Virus record (IMG/VR): IMGVR_UViG_3300032053_000075
Coordinates: 1 to 60,795 of that record
DNA from: a virus
Strand: one strand, 5' to 3'
Length of the DNA: 60,795 bases
Positions within the stretch are counted from its first letter, which is position 1. Each line of letters opens with the position of its first letter. The translations under genes and the position numbers were made by a program. The notes beneath the pieces were generated by a model, which saw only the letters and a list, made by a program, of their open reading frames with translations, was not told the DNA's origin and ran no database searches. Below are positions 20,888 to 29,902 of this stretch, piece by piece.

Positions 20888-23807
20888 AGATGCCGTTTCT
20901 AAGTCGGTTCCTTCGCAGTATGTGAAGTCAATTTCTGATCTCGAAAAGGGAGCCGAGTTCCTGAAGGCTCTTGGAGATTTTGTTGTTGACTTCCCTTCCG
21001 ATGTAAAATCCCAAGCAAAAGAAGTTTCTAAGAGTATACTTGACTTAATGAAAAAAGTCAAGGGTGTAGATAAGGATTCCATATCAGGAATTTCTGATTT
21101 GGGAATATTTCTTGATTCTCTTTTTCGTAAGTACATGGAATCAGTAATTACAACAAAGGAAGCAGCAACAATCTGTACTGTTGCCAGTGTTGTTTTGGAT
21201 AAATTGAATGAGCAGATGACTCCGGGTATGGGAAAGGCTGTTTACGGAAGTGTTTCTAAGGGTAATGTTTGGAAGAAGTGTGACAGTTGCGGGTTTGTGG
21301 TTCCTACTTACCCAGGCAGGTATCCTAAGTTTTGTCCTGAGTGTGGGGAGCACTTGGTACAGCCGGAGGCTTCTGTGGTGGGTGAGAGTAAGGTAGACGA
21401 GGAAGAGCTTGATAAGTACATTACTGAGTACAATACAGCTTTCAAGGCTACTCTTGAGAGAAGCAATATTGATAAGGTTGGAAAGGTAGCTCTTTTCAAA
21501 GGAACAAGAAAGATATTTGATGGGTATGCTGTTAAGGCTATAGATTTTTTGAAAGACGTGCTTAAATCACAGACTAAGAAAGAGGGAGTTAGTGAGCAGG
21601 TAGTGGTAGAGCGGGTAGCTAGTACAGACTTGCAAGGTATTTTGGTGTCTTTAGAGAGTGCTATTGTTAAGATCGGAAGTGAGAAAGACCTGAAACAGTT
21701 TATTGGTAAGGTTCCCCAAGATACTCATGCGTTTCAAGAAAAGAACGGGGATAAGACTTGGTATTTGGTGAGAGGTGAGTTGCCTGATTGGGCTACGAAT
21801 GTAAAGAAGATGTCAGAGATAAAAGAGGATGTAATAATTGAGGATACAGATGATTTAGAGAAGATGATAAAGAATATCATGGATGGTGGGACATATTTGG
21901 TGACATACAAGGCTGTAAAATCGTATGCTGGTAAATTGCCAAAGGGTGTTATTGCGTGGCAGGGGAAGGACAGAGATAGTTGGTTTATATCGAAAAGAGA
22001 AAAGCCCCCTTCCGGGGTAAGGACTGATGCAGCTATACCGATGGATAAAAAGTTTGATGAGCAGGTAGTAGAAGTAACTCTTAAAGTGTCAGTTGCTTTG
22101 GTAAACAAGGAAACAACTGATACTGGAAAAGCGAAGGTAATTGCCTCAGATATTACTTTGAAAGAGTTTGATGCACTTGCTAAGAAGATGGGATATGAGA
22201 GTAGGGTAAAAGATAGTACGTTGGCTGGTTATTACATGGTCAACAAAGAAGGTGATGCTCTGGTGACGTATCCTCCTTTTCATAAGAAAGGCAGTGTTAT
22301 TGACCAGAATGAGCAGGTAAATGAGTCTGGTGTGAATATCACACGAAAGATGTTTGATTGGTTTAAGGATCATTCTGACTTGAAAGATACTGGTAAGACT
22401 CTTACTCAGTTTTCACAACAGTTTGGTATTAAGGATATGAAGGTAGTAAATGATCTTCATGCTCAGTATCTCGCAAATAATATGAATTGGGAGCAGATAG
22501 AAGAAGGATCTTCTAAGAAAACAGGTAAATGTGCGAGGTGTGGTAAAGAAGGTGAACTTTCTAATAAGGCGTTTGGTCTTTTCTGTGCTGAGTGTGCAAA
22601 GAAAGAAGAGAGGATGTTGAATGCAATAGAAAAGGTTGCTAAGAGATTTGGGGAGCAGACGGATGAGCAGACAAATGAGCAAGGCATGACTCCGGGGATG
22701 CAGACTGCTTTTGACAAGATCAAGTACAAGGGCCAGTGTCCTTCGTGCGGGATGTTGATTCCGAAGTATCGTGGGCGTTATCCAAAGCACTGTACGGATT
22801 GTGGGTACGATCTTGAGCAGGTTCTTTCCTCTGGGGTGGGGGTAAAGAGTATGATTTGCCCAAGGTGTGCTTGTGAAGGGTTTGGTGGTAAGTGTGGCCG
22901 ATGCGGTTTCTCTGCTTTGGAAGTGGAAGAGAGCTTGTCTTATGATTCCGCAATTGTGGAAGTTTTTCATCTTTTGAACAACTCCCATATAAACGAGGAT
23001 AATCAAGAGAAGCGAATTGAGAAGCTGACTGAATCTTGTAAGCGTTTTGGTGTTGAGTTTAGGGGTATAGAGATAGCGGATTCTTTGTTAGGAAACTCTA
23101 ATATTCCTGCTATTGTAGAGAATGTTCTTGTGTATAAGTTTGGGGATGCAGATAAAGGTGTGATTGTAGCAAACATCAAAAAGTATTCAGAAAACTTAGA
23201 GGTTGATACAGATGCTTTGCAGGAGTTTTCAAAACTTGATGATGCTACTCTTTGTGCTATAAGCCCGTTGCTTGTTGAGTTTGATAAGTTGACAGACAGC
23301 AAGGTTTGTGAGGGTTTGTATGATCGGTTTGTTGAAATTTACCCCGAGTTCTATTCTGCTTTGAATGTGATGAGGGCAAAGAATTTGTCCCTGTCTCATA
23401 AGGATCACGAAGAGATTTCTGCTTTTATGACTGAGATGTATGATCGAAGTTTGACACCAATTGATGCTTATGAGAAGGCAACACCAGAGTATTATGAGGG
23501 TGTGGCAAAGAAGGTTTTGTCTGAGGAAATCTTGGGTAATCTTCGAGCGGAGGTTTTGAAGCGGACTGATTTGCATAGAAATATCCGAAAACTTTTGCCG
23601 GAAAATATGGACTTCAACAAAGCGGTTCTTGCTTTTAGTTCCTGCCTCAGTAGGGTGGTCAAAGAGAATGACCTCAGAAGGGTTCCGTCTCTCAATGTTT
23701 TCAGGTCACTAACCTATGAGAAGATGGGTAATCTTTTTGAAGGAAAGAAGGTAAGTGCTGTGAATTTCTTGAAGGGTGTGTTCTTGTCTCCTGAAGATCG
23801 AAAGTAA
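20862..23807 (+). CDS. Large head-region protein with four zinc ribbons
   Basis: 981 residues from ATG 20862, chosen over an upstream in-frame start at 20817 because AGGAAAGGG precedes it; it overlaps the portal end by 26 bases. Four Cys4 clusters are visible (about 21279, 22531, 22737 and 22858). Two lie in a repeated module: MTPGM..., then CxSCG, a YPGRYPKFC or YRGRYPKHC turn and a second CxxCG. The segments between are helical and acidic. Position after portal is where T4-like phages keep prohead core and protease genes, but no protease motif is seen. Near the C-terminus AFMTEMYDRSL resembles the tag peptide. Confidence 0.7.
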   Translation: MLGQQNAFEDAVSKSVPSQYVKSISDLEKGAEFLKALGDFVVDFPSDVKSQAKEVSKSILDLMKKVKGVDKDSISGISDLGIFLDSLFRKYMESVITTKEAATICTVASVVLDKLNEQMTPGMGKAVYGSVSKGNVWKKCDSCGFVVPTYPGRYPKFCPECGEHLVQPEASVVGESKVDEEELDKYITEYNTAFKATLERSNIDKVGKVALFKGTRKIFDGYAVKAIDFLKDVLKSQTKKEGVSEQVVVERVASTDLQGILVSLESAIVKIGSEKDLKQFIGKVPQDTHAFQEKNGDKTWYLVRGELPDWATNVKKMSEIKEDVIIEDTDDLEKMIKNIMDGGTYLVTYKAVKSYAGKLPKGVIAWQGKDRDSWFISKREKPPSGVRTDAAIPMDKKFDEQVVEVTLKVSVALVNKETTDTGKAKVIASDITLKEFDALAKKMGYESRVKDSTLAGYYMVNKEGDALVTYPPFHKKGSVIDQNEQVNESGVNITRKMFDWFKDHSDLKDTGKTLTQFSQQFGIKDMKVVNDLHAQYLANNMNWEQIEEGSSKKTGKCARCGKEGELSNKAFGLFCAECAKKEERMLNAIEKVAKRFGEQTDEQTNEQGMTPGMQTAFDKIKYKGQCPSCGMLIPKYRGRYPKHCTDCGYDLEQVLSSGVGVKSMICPRCACEGFGGKCGRCGFSALEVEESLSYDSAIVEVFHLLNNSHINEDNQEKRIEKLTESCKRFGVEFRGIEIADSLLGNSNIPAIVENVLVYKFGDADKGVIVANIKKYSENLEVDTDALQEFSKLDDATLCAISPLLVEFDKLTDSKVCEGLYDRFVEIYPEFYSALNVMRAKNLSLSHKDHEEISAFMTEMYDRSLTPIDAYEKATPEYYEGVAKKVLSEEILGNLRAEVLKRTDLHRNIRKLLPENMDFNKAVLAFSSCLSRVVKENDLRRVPSLNVFRSLTYEKMGNLFEGKKVSAVNFLKGVFLSPEDRK

Positions 23808-23839
23808 TTTTCAAAACTTTTTACATGGAGGGTACTGTT

Positions 23840-24490
23840 ATGAGTGGAAAGTCTACCGAAGCGGCGATCCTTGAGTCGATCATGGCGGGTCGAGGGTCAA
23901 AGCCTGCTGCTCCTGCTGCCCCGGAACCTGTTCTTGAGGGTAGTGATGGGCTTGATGAGGCTTCGCGTAAGCCTACTGCGTCGGAGCGTCGGAAGCGTCG
24001 TCTTGCGGCTCGTCGTCGTTCGCATGGTGTGTACAAGAGTCGTGCTCTTGCCCGTGCTATGAAGAAGGCAATGCGGCGTACTCCGAAGTCGAAACTTCGT
24101 CTTCGTGCGAAGCGTGCTCTGAAGACCCGTAAGCGTCGGTATGGTGAGAGTGCTATTGATAATGTTCGTGCAGTTCTTGAGACGGTTCTCTCTGATGAGA
24201 AGAATCCGAAGCTCACAGACGAGAGTTATGAGGAGATTAAGGAATCTCTGATGACACATCTGAATGAGTGTGTGGCAGAGGGTCTTGAGAATGACGAACT
24301 GTATTCGATTGTTCTCAACGACATTGCTCCTGTGATGCAGGTTGTTGAGTCTGTGATAGCACATGAGGGTAAGATTGACGAACGGGATCAGGAGTACCTT
24401 GATTCGTATTGTGAGTATCTTGATGAGGTTTCGGAAGACCTTGAGGGTGAAGGTGACGAGGGTACTGAGGGTACTGAAGACAAGCAGTAG
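23840..24490 (+). CDS. Basic/acidic two-part protein, putative head core or DNA-associated protein
   Basis: 216 residues from ATG 23840 (ATGGAGGG upstream). Residues 45-105 are extremely Arg/Lys-rich (SERRKRRLAARRRSHGVYKS), followed by an acidic helical C-terminal half ending in Glu/Gly repeats. Codon use is strongly biased to GGT, CGT and CTT, and a strong terminator follows, both suggesting high expression. A scaffold or DNA-condensing internal protein is plausible; no family match. Confidence 0.6.
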   Translation: MSGKSTEAAILESIMAGRGSKPAAPAAPEPVLEGSDGLDEASRKPTASERRKRRLAARRRSHGVYKSRALARAMKKAMRRTPKSKLRLRAKRALKTRKRRYGESAIDNVRAVLETVLSDEKNPKLTDESYEEIKESLMTHLNECVAEGLENDELYSIVLNDIAPVMQVVESVIAHEGKIDERDQEYLDSYCEYLDEVSEDLEGEGDEGTEGTEDKQ

Positions 24491-24500
24491 TCGGGTATTA

Positions 24501-24543
24501 GGGAAGGTTTTGGGTTTTAATAAGCCCAAGCCTTCCCTTTTTT
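24501..24543 (+). terminator. Intrinsic terminator
   Basis: GGGAAGG (24501-24507) pairs with CCTTCCC (24531-24537), with an inner TTGGG/CCCAA, followed by six or more T. Confidence 0.9.
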
Positions 24544-24560
24544 GCTTGTAGGGAGATTGC

Positions 24561-24719
24561 GTGAGTTTTTTAACAAAACGTGCAAAGATTATTGCAAGCC
24601 GGAAGGGTAATCCCAAGTCAGACGAAGATTCGTGGATTATGGGAGAAAAGAAGTCTCCTTCTGCTTCTGTCTCTTTGCACGCTAAATCAGGAGCAGACAA
24701 AGTGAGTACCACAAAGTAA
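24561..24719 (+). CDS. Small basic hypothetical protein (52 aa)
   Basis: GTG start after TAGGGAG. MSFLTKRAKIIASRKG then a Ser/Lys-rich remainder. The N-terminal MSFLTKR is only loosely like the tag peptide. Function unknown. Confidence 0.5.
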   Translation: MSFLTKRAKIIASRKGNPKSDEDSWIMGEKKSPSASVSLHAKSGADKVSTTK

Positions 24720-24744
24720 CTCGTACCTGTATCTTGGAGGCACT

Positions 24745-25278
24745 ATGTCAGTATTTATTGATATATATGAGGACATAAAGCAAGGCGGTGTTGCTGTCCT
24801 CGATGAAGCAAAAGGAAAAAAGAAGAAGGGTGTAGAAGACCCTTCTGGTGATGACCCCGGAAGTGGTGATGACTCTGGTGATGATTCTGGTGATGGATCG
24901 GGCGATACTGCATCTGCTTGTGAGCAGCTTGAGACTGATGACGTGACTGCTTGGTTTGATACTGTTGAGTCTTTGGCGAAGGAAAGTGGCTGGTCAGTGT
25001 CAGACCGTGATGACAGTGATGAGCCTTTTCTTGTTCTTTCTTCTGATGAATCTGAAGACGTGTCTATCATCATTGAGGCGTATGATGGTGCGATGGATGT
25101 CTATGCCGTTGATGCAAACAATGGTGATGACGTTGACGAGGGTGTGACTGTGGAGTCTACAGAGGAAGCGGAAGAGGCTCTTGTGGAGATGATGGATAAG
25201 TACGTTGAGTGGACTTCTGATGCTGAAGCGGAAGATGATGAGGGTGATGATGAGGGCGATGATGAGGGTGACGAGTAA
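24745..25278 (+). CDS. Tagged acidic protein
   Basis: 177 residues. The N-terminus MSVFIDIYEDIK is a variant of the shared tag. A KGKKKKG linker leads into an Asp/Gly/Ser-rich stretch, then a folded segment (TDDVTAWFDTVESLAKES) and an acidic DDEGDDEGDE tail. TTGGAGG precedes the ATG and a strong terminator follows. High negative charge resembles internal or scaffold-like head proteins; function inferred only. Confidence 0.6.
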   Translation: MSVFIDIYEDIKQGGVAVLDEAKGKKKKGVEDPSGDDPGSGDDSGDDSGDGSGDTASACEQLETDDVTAWFDTVESLAKESGWSVSDRDDSDEPFLVLSSDESEDVSIIIEAYDGAMDVYAVDANNGDDVDEGVTVESTEEAEEALVEMMDKYVEWTSDAEAEDDEGDDEGDDEGDE

Positions 25279-25302
25279 GTGATACAAGGGGTGGGTGCTT
25301 GG

Positions 25303-25346
25303 AAAAGGCTGTCAGGGTTTGGGAATATTCCTTGACAGCCTTTTTT
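25303..25346 (+). terminator. Intrinsic terminator
   Basis: AAGGCTGTCA pairs with TGACAGCCTT (25333-25342) around a 16-18 base loop, with six T in a row. Confidence 0.92.
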
Positions 25347-25365
25347 CAAGTTGGAGAGAATAGTT

Positions 25366-25758
25366 ATGGTGAATTTTTCAAAAAGATCAAAGGCGATAGA
25401 GTCTTGTGGGTCAGGCTATATCAAGAAACTTCTTGAAGCGGCTAACGACTTCGTTGATGCTTGGGGTCAGTTTGAAGTCTCTGAGGAGCTAACTCTTTCT
25501 GAAAAGGTTATGGTGAAGGCGAAGTTTCCGGGTATCACGAAGTTGCCAGCAAACTCTTGGTCTGAGTGGCCGGTTAAAGACCTTGTTTCTCATTTTATCA
25601 AGATAGCAAAGAAAAAGGGTAAACCGGCAATGACAAGAGCGATCTCCAACATAGAACGCTGGAATTCCAGGCAAAACCCGGAACTTTCCCAGAAGGCCCG
25701 TTCTGTTATGGATGCTTTGATGAAGTCAAAAGAGTGGGGAGAGATACCTGCCTCTTAG
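25366..25758 (+). CDS. Hypothetical basic helical protein
   Basis: 130 residues from ATG 25366 (TTGGAGAG upstream). Begins MVNFSKRSKAIESCGS and has an Arg/Lys-rich C-terminal half (MTRAISNIERWNSRQNPEL). It lacks the tag though it lies among tagged genes. Function unknown. Confidence 0.65.
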   Translation: MVNFSKRSKAIESCGSGYIKKLLEAANDFVDAWGQFEVSEELTLSEKVMVKAKFPGITKLPANSWSEWPVKDLVSHFIKIAKKKGKPAMTRAISNIERWNSRQNPELSQKARSVMDALMKSKEWGEIPAS

Positions 25759-25798
25759 TGTTCTCGTGTCTGGAATAATTTCAAATTTGGAGGTAGTT

Positions 25799-26002
25799 AT
25801 GAGTTTGTATGAATCGCGTAAGGATTTAGAGGCACATGTTCCTCAAATTCTGAATGCCGGAGCGGTGGGTGTTGATGCTGTGTCAATTACGATCAGCACG
25901 CTTACTCTTGGTGGGGTACAGACTTTGGCATCTGATGTTTCGAGTGCTTTGAACACACTTCAGGCGGCTCTTGCTGTGCAGAGTGTTGTCAAGATCAATT
26001 AG
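25799..26002 (+). CDS. Tagged small protein
   Basis: 67 residues from ATG 25799 (TTTGGAGG upstream). MSLYESRKDLEAH carries a shortened tag. The remainder (AVSITISTLTLGGVQTLASD) is hydrophobic and small-residue-rich. Followed by a terminator, so probably well expressed. Confidence 0.65.
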   Translation: MSLYESRKDLEAHVPQILNAGAVGVDAVSITISTLTLGGVQTLASDVSSALNTLQAALAVQSVVKIN

Positions 26003-26017
26003 GTTGGGTGGGGGTGG

Positions 26018-26044
26018 GGGGGTACGAAAGTGCCCCCATCTTTT
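26018..26044 (+). terminator. Intrinsic terminator with GAAA loop
   Basis: GGGGGTAC (26018-26025), loop GAAA, GTGCCCCC (26030-26037), then ATCTTTT. Confidence 0.85.
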
Positions 26045-26062
26045 CAAAAGTTGAGGTGATGT

Positions 26063-26317
26063 ATGCATGAGCCTAAAGAAAAAGAGATGTTGAAGTACAT
26101 TAGTAGGATCAAAAATGTTGCTAAAAAGGATTATGCAACCCGAAGATGGCAGTGGGAAAAGTTAGGAAGAAAAGGGGAGGCACCAGACAAGGGTGATCTT
26201 GGTAGTATGGGGGGACAGGCTGTGAGGTGGGAAATCAACAAGATTTTGTATGGAAATATGTACGGTCCAAAAGACGAGTCTTTTGTAAGTCTTTTGGTTA
26301 GTATTTATGAGAATTGA
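26063..26317 (+). CDS. Small protein with the tag at its C-terminus
   Basis: 84 residues, basic helical body (LKYISRIKNVAKKDYATRRW), then SLLVSIYEN as the last residues. This is the first case where the peptide sits at the end rather than the start of the protein. The stop overlaps the next gene region. Confidence 0.65.
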   Translation: MHEPKEKEMLKYISRIKNVAKKDYATRRWQWEKLGRKGEAPDKGDLGSMGGQAVRWEINKILYGNMYGPKDESFVSLLVSIYEN

Positions 26318-26318
26318 A

Positions 26319-26915
26319 ATGACTTTACTTGTTGACATATACGAATCTGGTTCTGAACTTTTCTTGACAGGGTTCAAGAGAAAAGTGGATGCTGATGCTA
26401 AGGCAAAAGAGTCAAGTACAGGATTTGTTAAGGATGTGTATACTTATGAGTTTCAAGATGGGACTTATGTGGTGTCTTCGGCAAAAGGTAAAGAGGGTAA
26501 GATAGTATCGGCTTACAGGGATGGTAAACGATTTCAGATGAAGGGTAGTGTTGCTGGATTTGATTATTCAGGTGCTACGAGTGACCGGAGAGGTTTTGTA
26601 GGTACAAGTCCTACAGCGTCAGGGGTTGGGTCTTCTGCTTACGCACCTTACGGGAAGACAACAGTTGAGTCTTGTCATTTTATCACAGAAGAACAGCTAC
26701 CTGATGACTTGAAAAAAGAAGGTCAGAGTATAGCTGATAGGCTTGGGGTTTTGTTTAATGGTTGGTGGGAAGACCTAAAGGAATTTGCATTTACAGATAA
26801 GAAAACAAGGTCTACGTTTGCGGCTAAGACTTATGAGGATGCTAAGAGAAAACTGGAAAAAATGCGACAGGCTTTTGCAGATGGACAGGCACGAAGGGGT
26901 CTTGCCATAGCATAA
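26319..26915 (+). CDS. Tagged protein with internal Gly/Ser linker
   Basis: 198 residues. ATG 26319 is preferred to 26307 because it aligns the tag (MTLLVDIYESGS) with its relatives. A beta-like domain (FKRKVDADAKAKESSTGFV) is followed by a flexible SPTASGVGSSAYAPYG stretch and a helical C-terminus. Function unknown. Confidence 0.65.
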   Translation: MTLLVDIYESGSELFLTGFKRKVDADAKAKESSTGFVKDVYTYEFQDGTYVVSSAKGKEGKIVSAYRDGKRFQMKGSVAGFDYSGATSDRRGFVGTSPTASGVGSSAYAPYGKTTVESCHFITEEQLPDDLKKEGQSIADRLGVLFNGWWEDLKEFAFTDKKTRSTFAAKTYEDAKRKLEKMRQAFADGQARRGLAIA

Positions 26916-26940
26916 CAAAAGGATAAGTAAAGGAGTAACT

Positions 26941-27285
26941 ATGTCAGGTCTTTTTGCAGAAATGTACACAAAGAGTAAGAAAGTAGTTGATGAGACTGTG
27001 AAGTCTGGTTCTAAGGTCATGGATCTTGATGCTATTGTGAAAAAGATTGCGAAGGCAACGGATCAGAATATGCACACCGAGAGCTTGAAGATTCTCGCAA
27101 AAGAGATCCTGAAAGATACTAAGATGGTGAAGGCTCTTGACGCAATAGAGACAATTTCTGATTATTTTGGTCACTTGTCTGAGGGTGCAAAAAGAGCCAG
27201 AGAAGAGTTTATGATAGTTGCAATGGATCAGGCAAAGAAGATTTTGTCCCCAGAGGATTATGCTAAGATTCACGGGGCGTTTTGA
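26941..27285 (+). CDS. Helical protein with degenerate tag
   Basis: 114 residues after AAGGAG. MSGLFAEMYTKSKKV keeps the tag's hydrophobic pattern, but Glu after Tyr is replaced by Thr, so it would not fit the proposed cleavage rule. The rest is helical (LKILAKEILKDTKMVKALDA). ATGA overlap with the next gene. Confidence 0.65.
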   Translation: MSGLFAEMYTKSKKVVDETVKSGSKVMDLDAIVKKIAKATDQNMHTESLKILAKEILKDTKMVKALDAIETISDYFGHLSEGAKRAREEFMIVAMDQAKKILSPEDYAKIHGAF

Positions 27286-27734
27286 TGAAGATTAAGGATA
27301 TTTGGGGTAATATGGTTGAAGCCCCAAAAGGGAAGCCGTTGTATAAGAAAGGTGATAAGTTAGTATTTCCCCGTGCTGTGGATAAATCCCCTGTTACTGT
27401 TGACAGAGTAACAACAGATGCGATTGGTTCCGAGTGGTATTATATTTTCAAAGAGATTCCTAAAAATCCAATGTCCGAGTTGAGGCTTTGGAATTCAAGA
27501 GTTCAAAAGGTAGAGGCAGTTGATACTGGATTACTTGTCAAGATGTACGAAGGTTTTGGTGATGTTCCTACAGGGAAGTCTACTCTTTATGTGAGTAGTT
27601 TACCTCGTAGTGACGGTAAATATGCTGTGACTTATGTGTTTCCGATTTCTGGTAAGTCAATTAAGAAGGTTATTACAAAAGACAAGTTGGATCAAGAGAA
27701 GAAGTCTGGAAAGTACGAGATAATTGAGAAATAA
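27285..27734 (+). CDS. Two-domain protein with an internal tag
   Basis: 149 residues. An SH3-like beta domain (KGDKLVFPRAVDKSPVTVDR) is followed by TGLLVKMYEGFGD near residue 83-95 and a second beta-rich domain. The tag therefore sits between two domains, like a cleavable linker. Confidence 0.65.
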   Translation: MKIKDIWGNMVEAPKGKPLYKKGDKLVFPRAVDKSPVTVDRVTTDAIGSEWYYIFKEIPKNPMSELRLWNSRVQKVEAVDTGLLVKMYEGFGDVPTGKSTLYVSSLPRSDGKYAVTYVFPISGKSIKKVITKDKLDQEKKSGKYEIIEK

Positions 27735-27746
27735 GAAGGAGTTGTT

Positions 27747-28052
27747 ATGGGTTTACTTGTGAAGATTTATGAGGATTACATTGATCCAATTATTCCTGAT
27801 GTTGTAAAACTTCTTTCAGCTAATTCTAAGGTAGTGAAGTTTACAGATAGAAAGAAGTTTGACGACTTTCTTGAAAAGCAGAAGTATTTCTCTGCTTCTG
27901 AGTCACATTGCTTTTATTCCAAGAAAGACTTAGATCGGTTTCATAAGGGTGAAATAAAGTCTGAGGAAAAGTGTTATATGCTTTCAAATGTGGGTGAGAA
28001 GGTTGCAGTTTGGGATGATAAGAAGAAGGTAGGGTATATCATACCCGCATAA
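27747..28052 (+). CDS. Tagged small protein
   Basis: 101 residues; MGLLVKIYEDYIDP followed by a Lys-rich folded segment (FTDRKKFDDFLEKQKYF). AAGGAG before the ATG. Function unknown. Confidence 0.65.
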   Translation: MGLLVKIYEDYIDPIIPDVVKLLSANSKVVKFTDRKKFDDFLEKQKYFSASESHCFYSKKDLDRFHKGEIKSEEKCYMLSNVGEKVAVWDDKKKVGYIIPA

Positions 28053-28064
28053 GAAGGAGTTTTC

Positions 28065-28616
28065 ATGCCTCGTGGTTTTGTAAATTATCATTCAGCAACG
28101 ATAGATAACACGAAGTTTAAGGGCTATCGTTGGAAGACGGATGCTTTTAAGCCGGGGATAAGTGTGCTGTATGGTCTAAGGGCAAAGAAGGGTGAGAAGG
28201 GTGGGAGGACAACGGTAGCGTCTATTAGGTTCTCAGCAGACAAGTTTACTCCGGCAGAGGCTAAGTCATGGCTCAAGACACATGATTACTCTCCGGTTGC
28301 TTTTGAGAAGGCAAGAGGAGAAAAGAACGAAAGATCCATTTTCCCATTGATTGTGGCGATGTATGAGTTGACTACTGCGGGGTCAGTTGGTTCTGCTGGA
28401 AAGCAGTTTTATTACCCTTCAACAGATTCTATTGACCCCGAGTATAAGAAAAAGAAGCGTGGTAAGGGTGGTAGGGTTATTGAAGCCGTGAGTAGTAAAT
28501 CTGAAAAAGTTGCTCGTGCGAGGGCTTCTGTGGTGAAGGCGAGGATGTCCGGGGATGCTGAAAGGGTTAAGAAGTCGAATGATAGGTTGAATAAGATTCA
28601 GAGAAGTAAGGTGTAG
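28065..28616 (+). CDS. Head-region protein with internal tag
   Basis: 183 residues. The N-terminal domain includes IRFSADKFTPAEAKSWLKTH, a pattern seen in phage head-morphogenesis (XkdF-like) proteins. FPLIVAMYELTTAG follows near residue 95, then a Lys/Arg-rich C-terminus (KKKKRGKGGRV). Role inferred from position only. Confidence 0.6.
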   Translation: MPRGFVNYHSATIDNTKFKGYRWKTDAFKPGISVLYGLRAKKGEKGGRTTVASIRFSADKFTPAEAKSWLKTHDYSPVAFEKARGEKNERSIFPLIVAMYELTTAGSVGSAGKQFYYPSTDSIDPEYKKKKRGKGGRVIEAVSSKSEKVARARASVVKARMSGDAERVKKSNDRLNKIQRSKV

Positions 28617-28618
28617 TC

Positions 28619-28900
28619 ATGGCTCTTTTGAAAAGGATGTATGAGGTAAGCACATTCCCTAAGAGGGACAAGGCAGTTGTTGTGTTGGAGCTTCCTTCGG
28701 GTGCTTCTATTTCAAAGAAAATAGCGTCTAACTCTAAGGATTGGGAGAAGGAGTTTGTGGATCGTGTTGAGCGTCAAAAGGAAGATCCCAAGGTTGTTGC
28801 CAAAGACTTAGAGGATAGAATCAAGGACAATATCAAGACCTTGACAGATAAGATGGAAGTGTTCTTTCAGTATAAGGGTAAAAATGTTTTCGGGAGATAA
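28619..28900 (+). CDS. Tagged small protein
   Basis: 93 residues; MALLKRMYEVSTFPKRD, then a beta strand pair and a helical, Lys-rich C-terminal half. Starts two bases after the previous stop. Function unknown. Confidence 0.65.
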   Translation: MALLKRMYEVSTFPKRDKAVVVLELPSGASISKKIASNSKDWEKEFVDRVERQKEDPKVVAKDLEDRIKDNIKTLTDKMEVFFQYKGKNVFGR

Positions 28901-28901
28901 T

Positions 28902-29228
28902 ATGAGCTTGCTTCAGCAGATGTATGAGGAAGTTTCTTCAAAAGAAAAGAAGGTTTATACTGACTTTTCTAAGGAGTTGAAGCAGTGGTTAAAGAAGAAT
29001 TTTGGTGGTTACTCTTGGTCCGCACAAATTTCTGGAAGTATAACAACCGATCCTTACATACGAATTTTTAATAATCAAGGAGGGGTTCCTAATGAGTTAA
29101 GGAAGTTGATTATTAAAAAAGTAAGGCCAAACGCTAATATTCGGAATTGGGATGATATTGATTTTGGTGCTGTTGAGAAGAGTGGGGTAACATTACTTTA
29201 CTCTGAATGGAAAGAGGTTTTAGAGTGA
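28902..29228 (+). CDS. Tagged small protein
   Basis: 108 residues from ATG 28902, aligned with the tag (MSLLQQMYEEVSSKEK) and following CGGGAG. The body (FSKELKQWLKKNFGGYSW, later NIRNWDDIDFGAVE) looks like a compact alpha/beta domain. GTGA overlap with the next gene. Confidence 0.65.
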   Translation: MSLLQQMYEEVSSKEKKVYTDFSKELKQWLKKNFGGYSWSAQISGSITTDPYIRIFNNQGGVPNELRKLIIKKVRPNANIRNWDDIDFGAVEKSGVTLLYSEWKEVLE

Positions 29229-29626
29229 GTCTTCTTACACGAATGTACGAGGGCATGTCCTTGATGGGCAGTGGTGAGACTGTCCATATAGAGGGGTCTG
29301 AGTCTCTTCCGTCTCGGATTCGTAGGCAGTATTCTAATCTTGTAAAAGAGTCTTATTATAAGTCTTTGGGCGATATTACGACTACTGTGTTGGCAGCGTT
29401 AGAGGAGTTGGGTCTTGTTCCTGTGGTTGGTGATGAGAAGTGGGTAGGGACGTTTAATGGGGCGATGTCTTCTGGTGAAACGGTACGGTTGCGGATTGAC
29501 TTAGTGCGGCGGCTTTGGAAGGATGCGCCTACTTGTGCAGAGATTAAGAATAGTGTTTTGGTTCTTGATATTTACAAGAACAGTCAGGCACCTAAGCCTT
29601 ATGAATTAAATTCATACTTGTCATAG
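29225..29626 (+). CDS. Tagged small protein
   Basis: 133 residues from a GTG that overlaps the previous stop, giving MSLLTRMYEGMSLMGSGE. The rest is alpha/beta-like (RIRRQYSNLVKESYYKSLGD, then DLVRRLWKDAPTCAEI). Function unknown. Confidence 0.65.
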   Translation: MSLLTRMYEGMSLMGSGETVHIEGSESLPSRIRRQYSNLVKESYYKSLGDITTTVLAALEELGLVPVVGDEKWVGTFNGAMSSGETVRLRIDLVRRLWKDAPTCAEIKNSVLVLDIYKNSQAPKPYELNSYLS

Positions 29627-29634
29627 GAGTTGTT

Positions 29635-29892
29635 ATGGATAGTCTTTTTACCAAGATGTACGAGAAGGAAATTTCTAAGAAGAAGTATGCTCTTATTGGT
29701 GCATCACAAGAAGTACACGATCCTGACGATGAAAAGGAGTTCAAAGAAAAGCGTGGTCATACAAGGGATTTTACAGATAGTTTTGATGATCTTATAACGA
29801 AGTTTGCTAAGTATATTCAAGGAATGGACACAGGGTTTGTTGGGATTTATGAATTGAAATCAAAGAAGTTATTAGGTCATCTTTACATGTAG
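29635..29892 (+). CDS. Tagged small protein
   Basis: 85 residues; MDSLFTKMYEKEISKKK, a charged middle, then GFVGIYELKSKKLLG. AGGAG 8 bases upstream. Function unknown. Confidence 0.65.
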   Translation: MDSLFTKMYEKEISKKKYALIGASQEVHDPDDEKEFKEKRGHTRDFTDSFDDLITKFAKYIQGMDTGFVGIYELKSKKLLGHLYM

Positions 29893-29902
29893 GAGTGTGT
29901 TT

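Noticed and set aside
23897-24712. 271-codon minus-strand ORF over the basic protein
   Set aside because: It spans a terminator and two plus-strand genes with strong codon bias; an antisense shadow.
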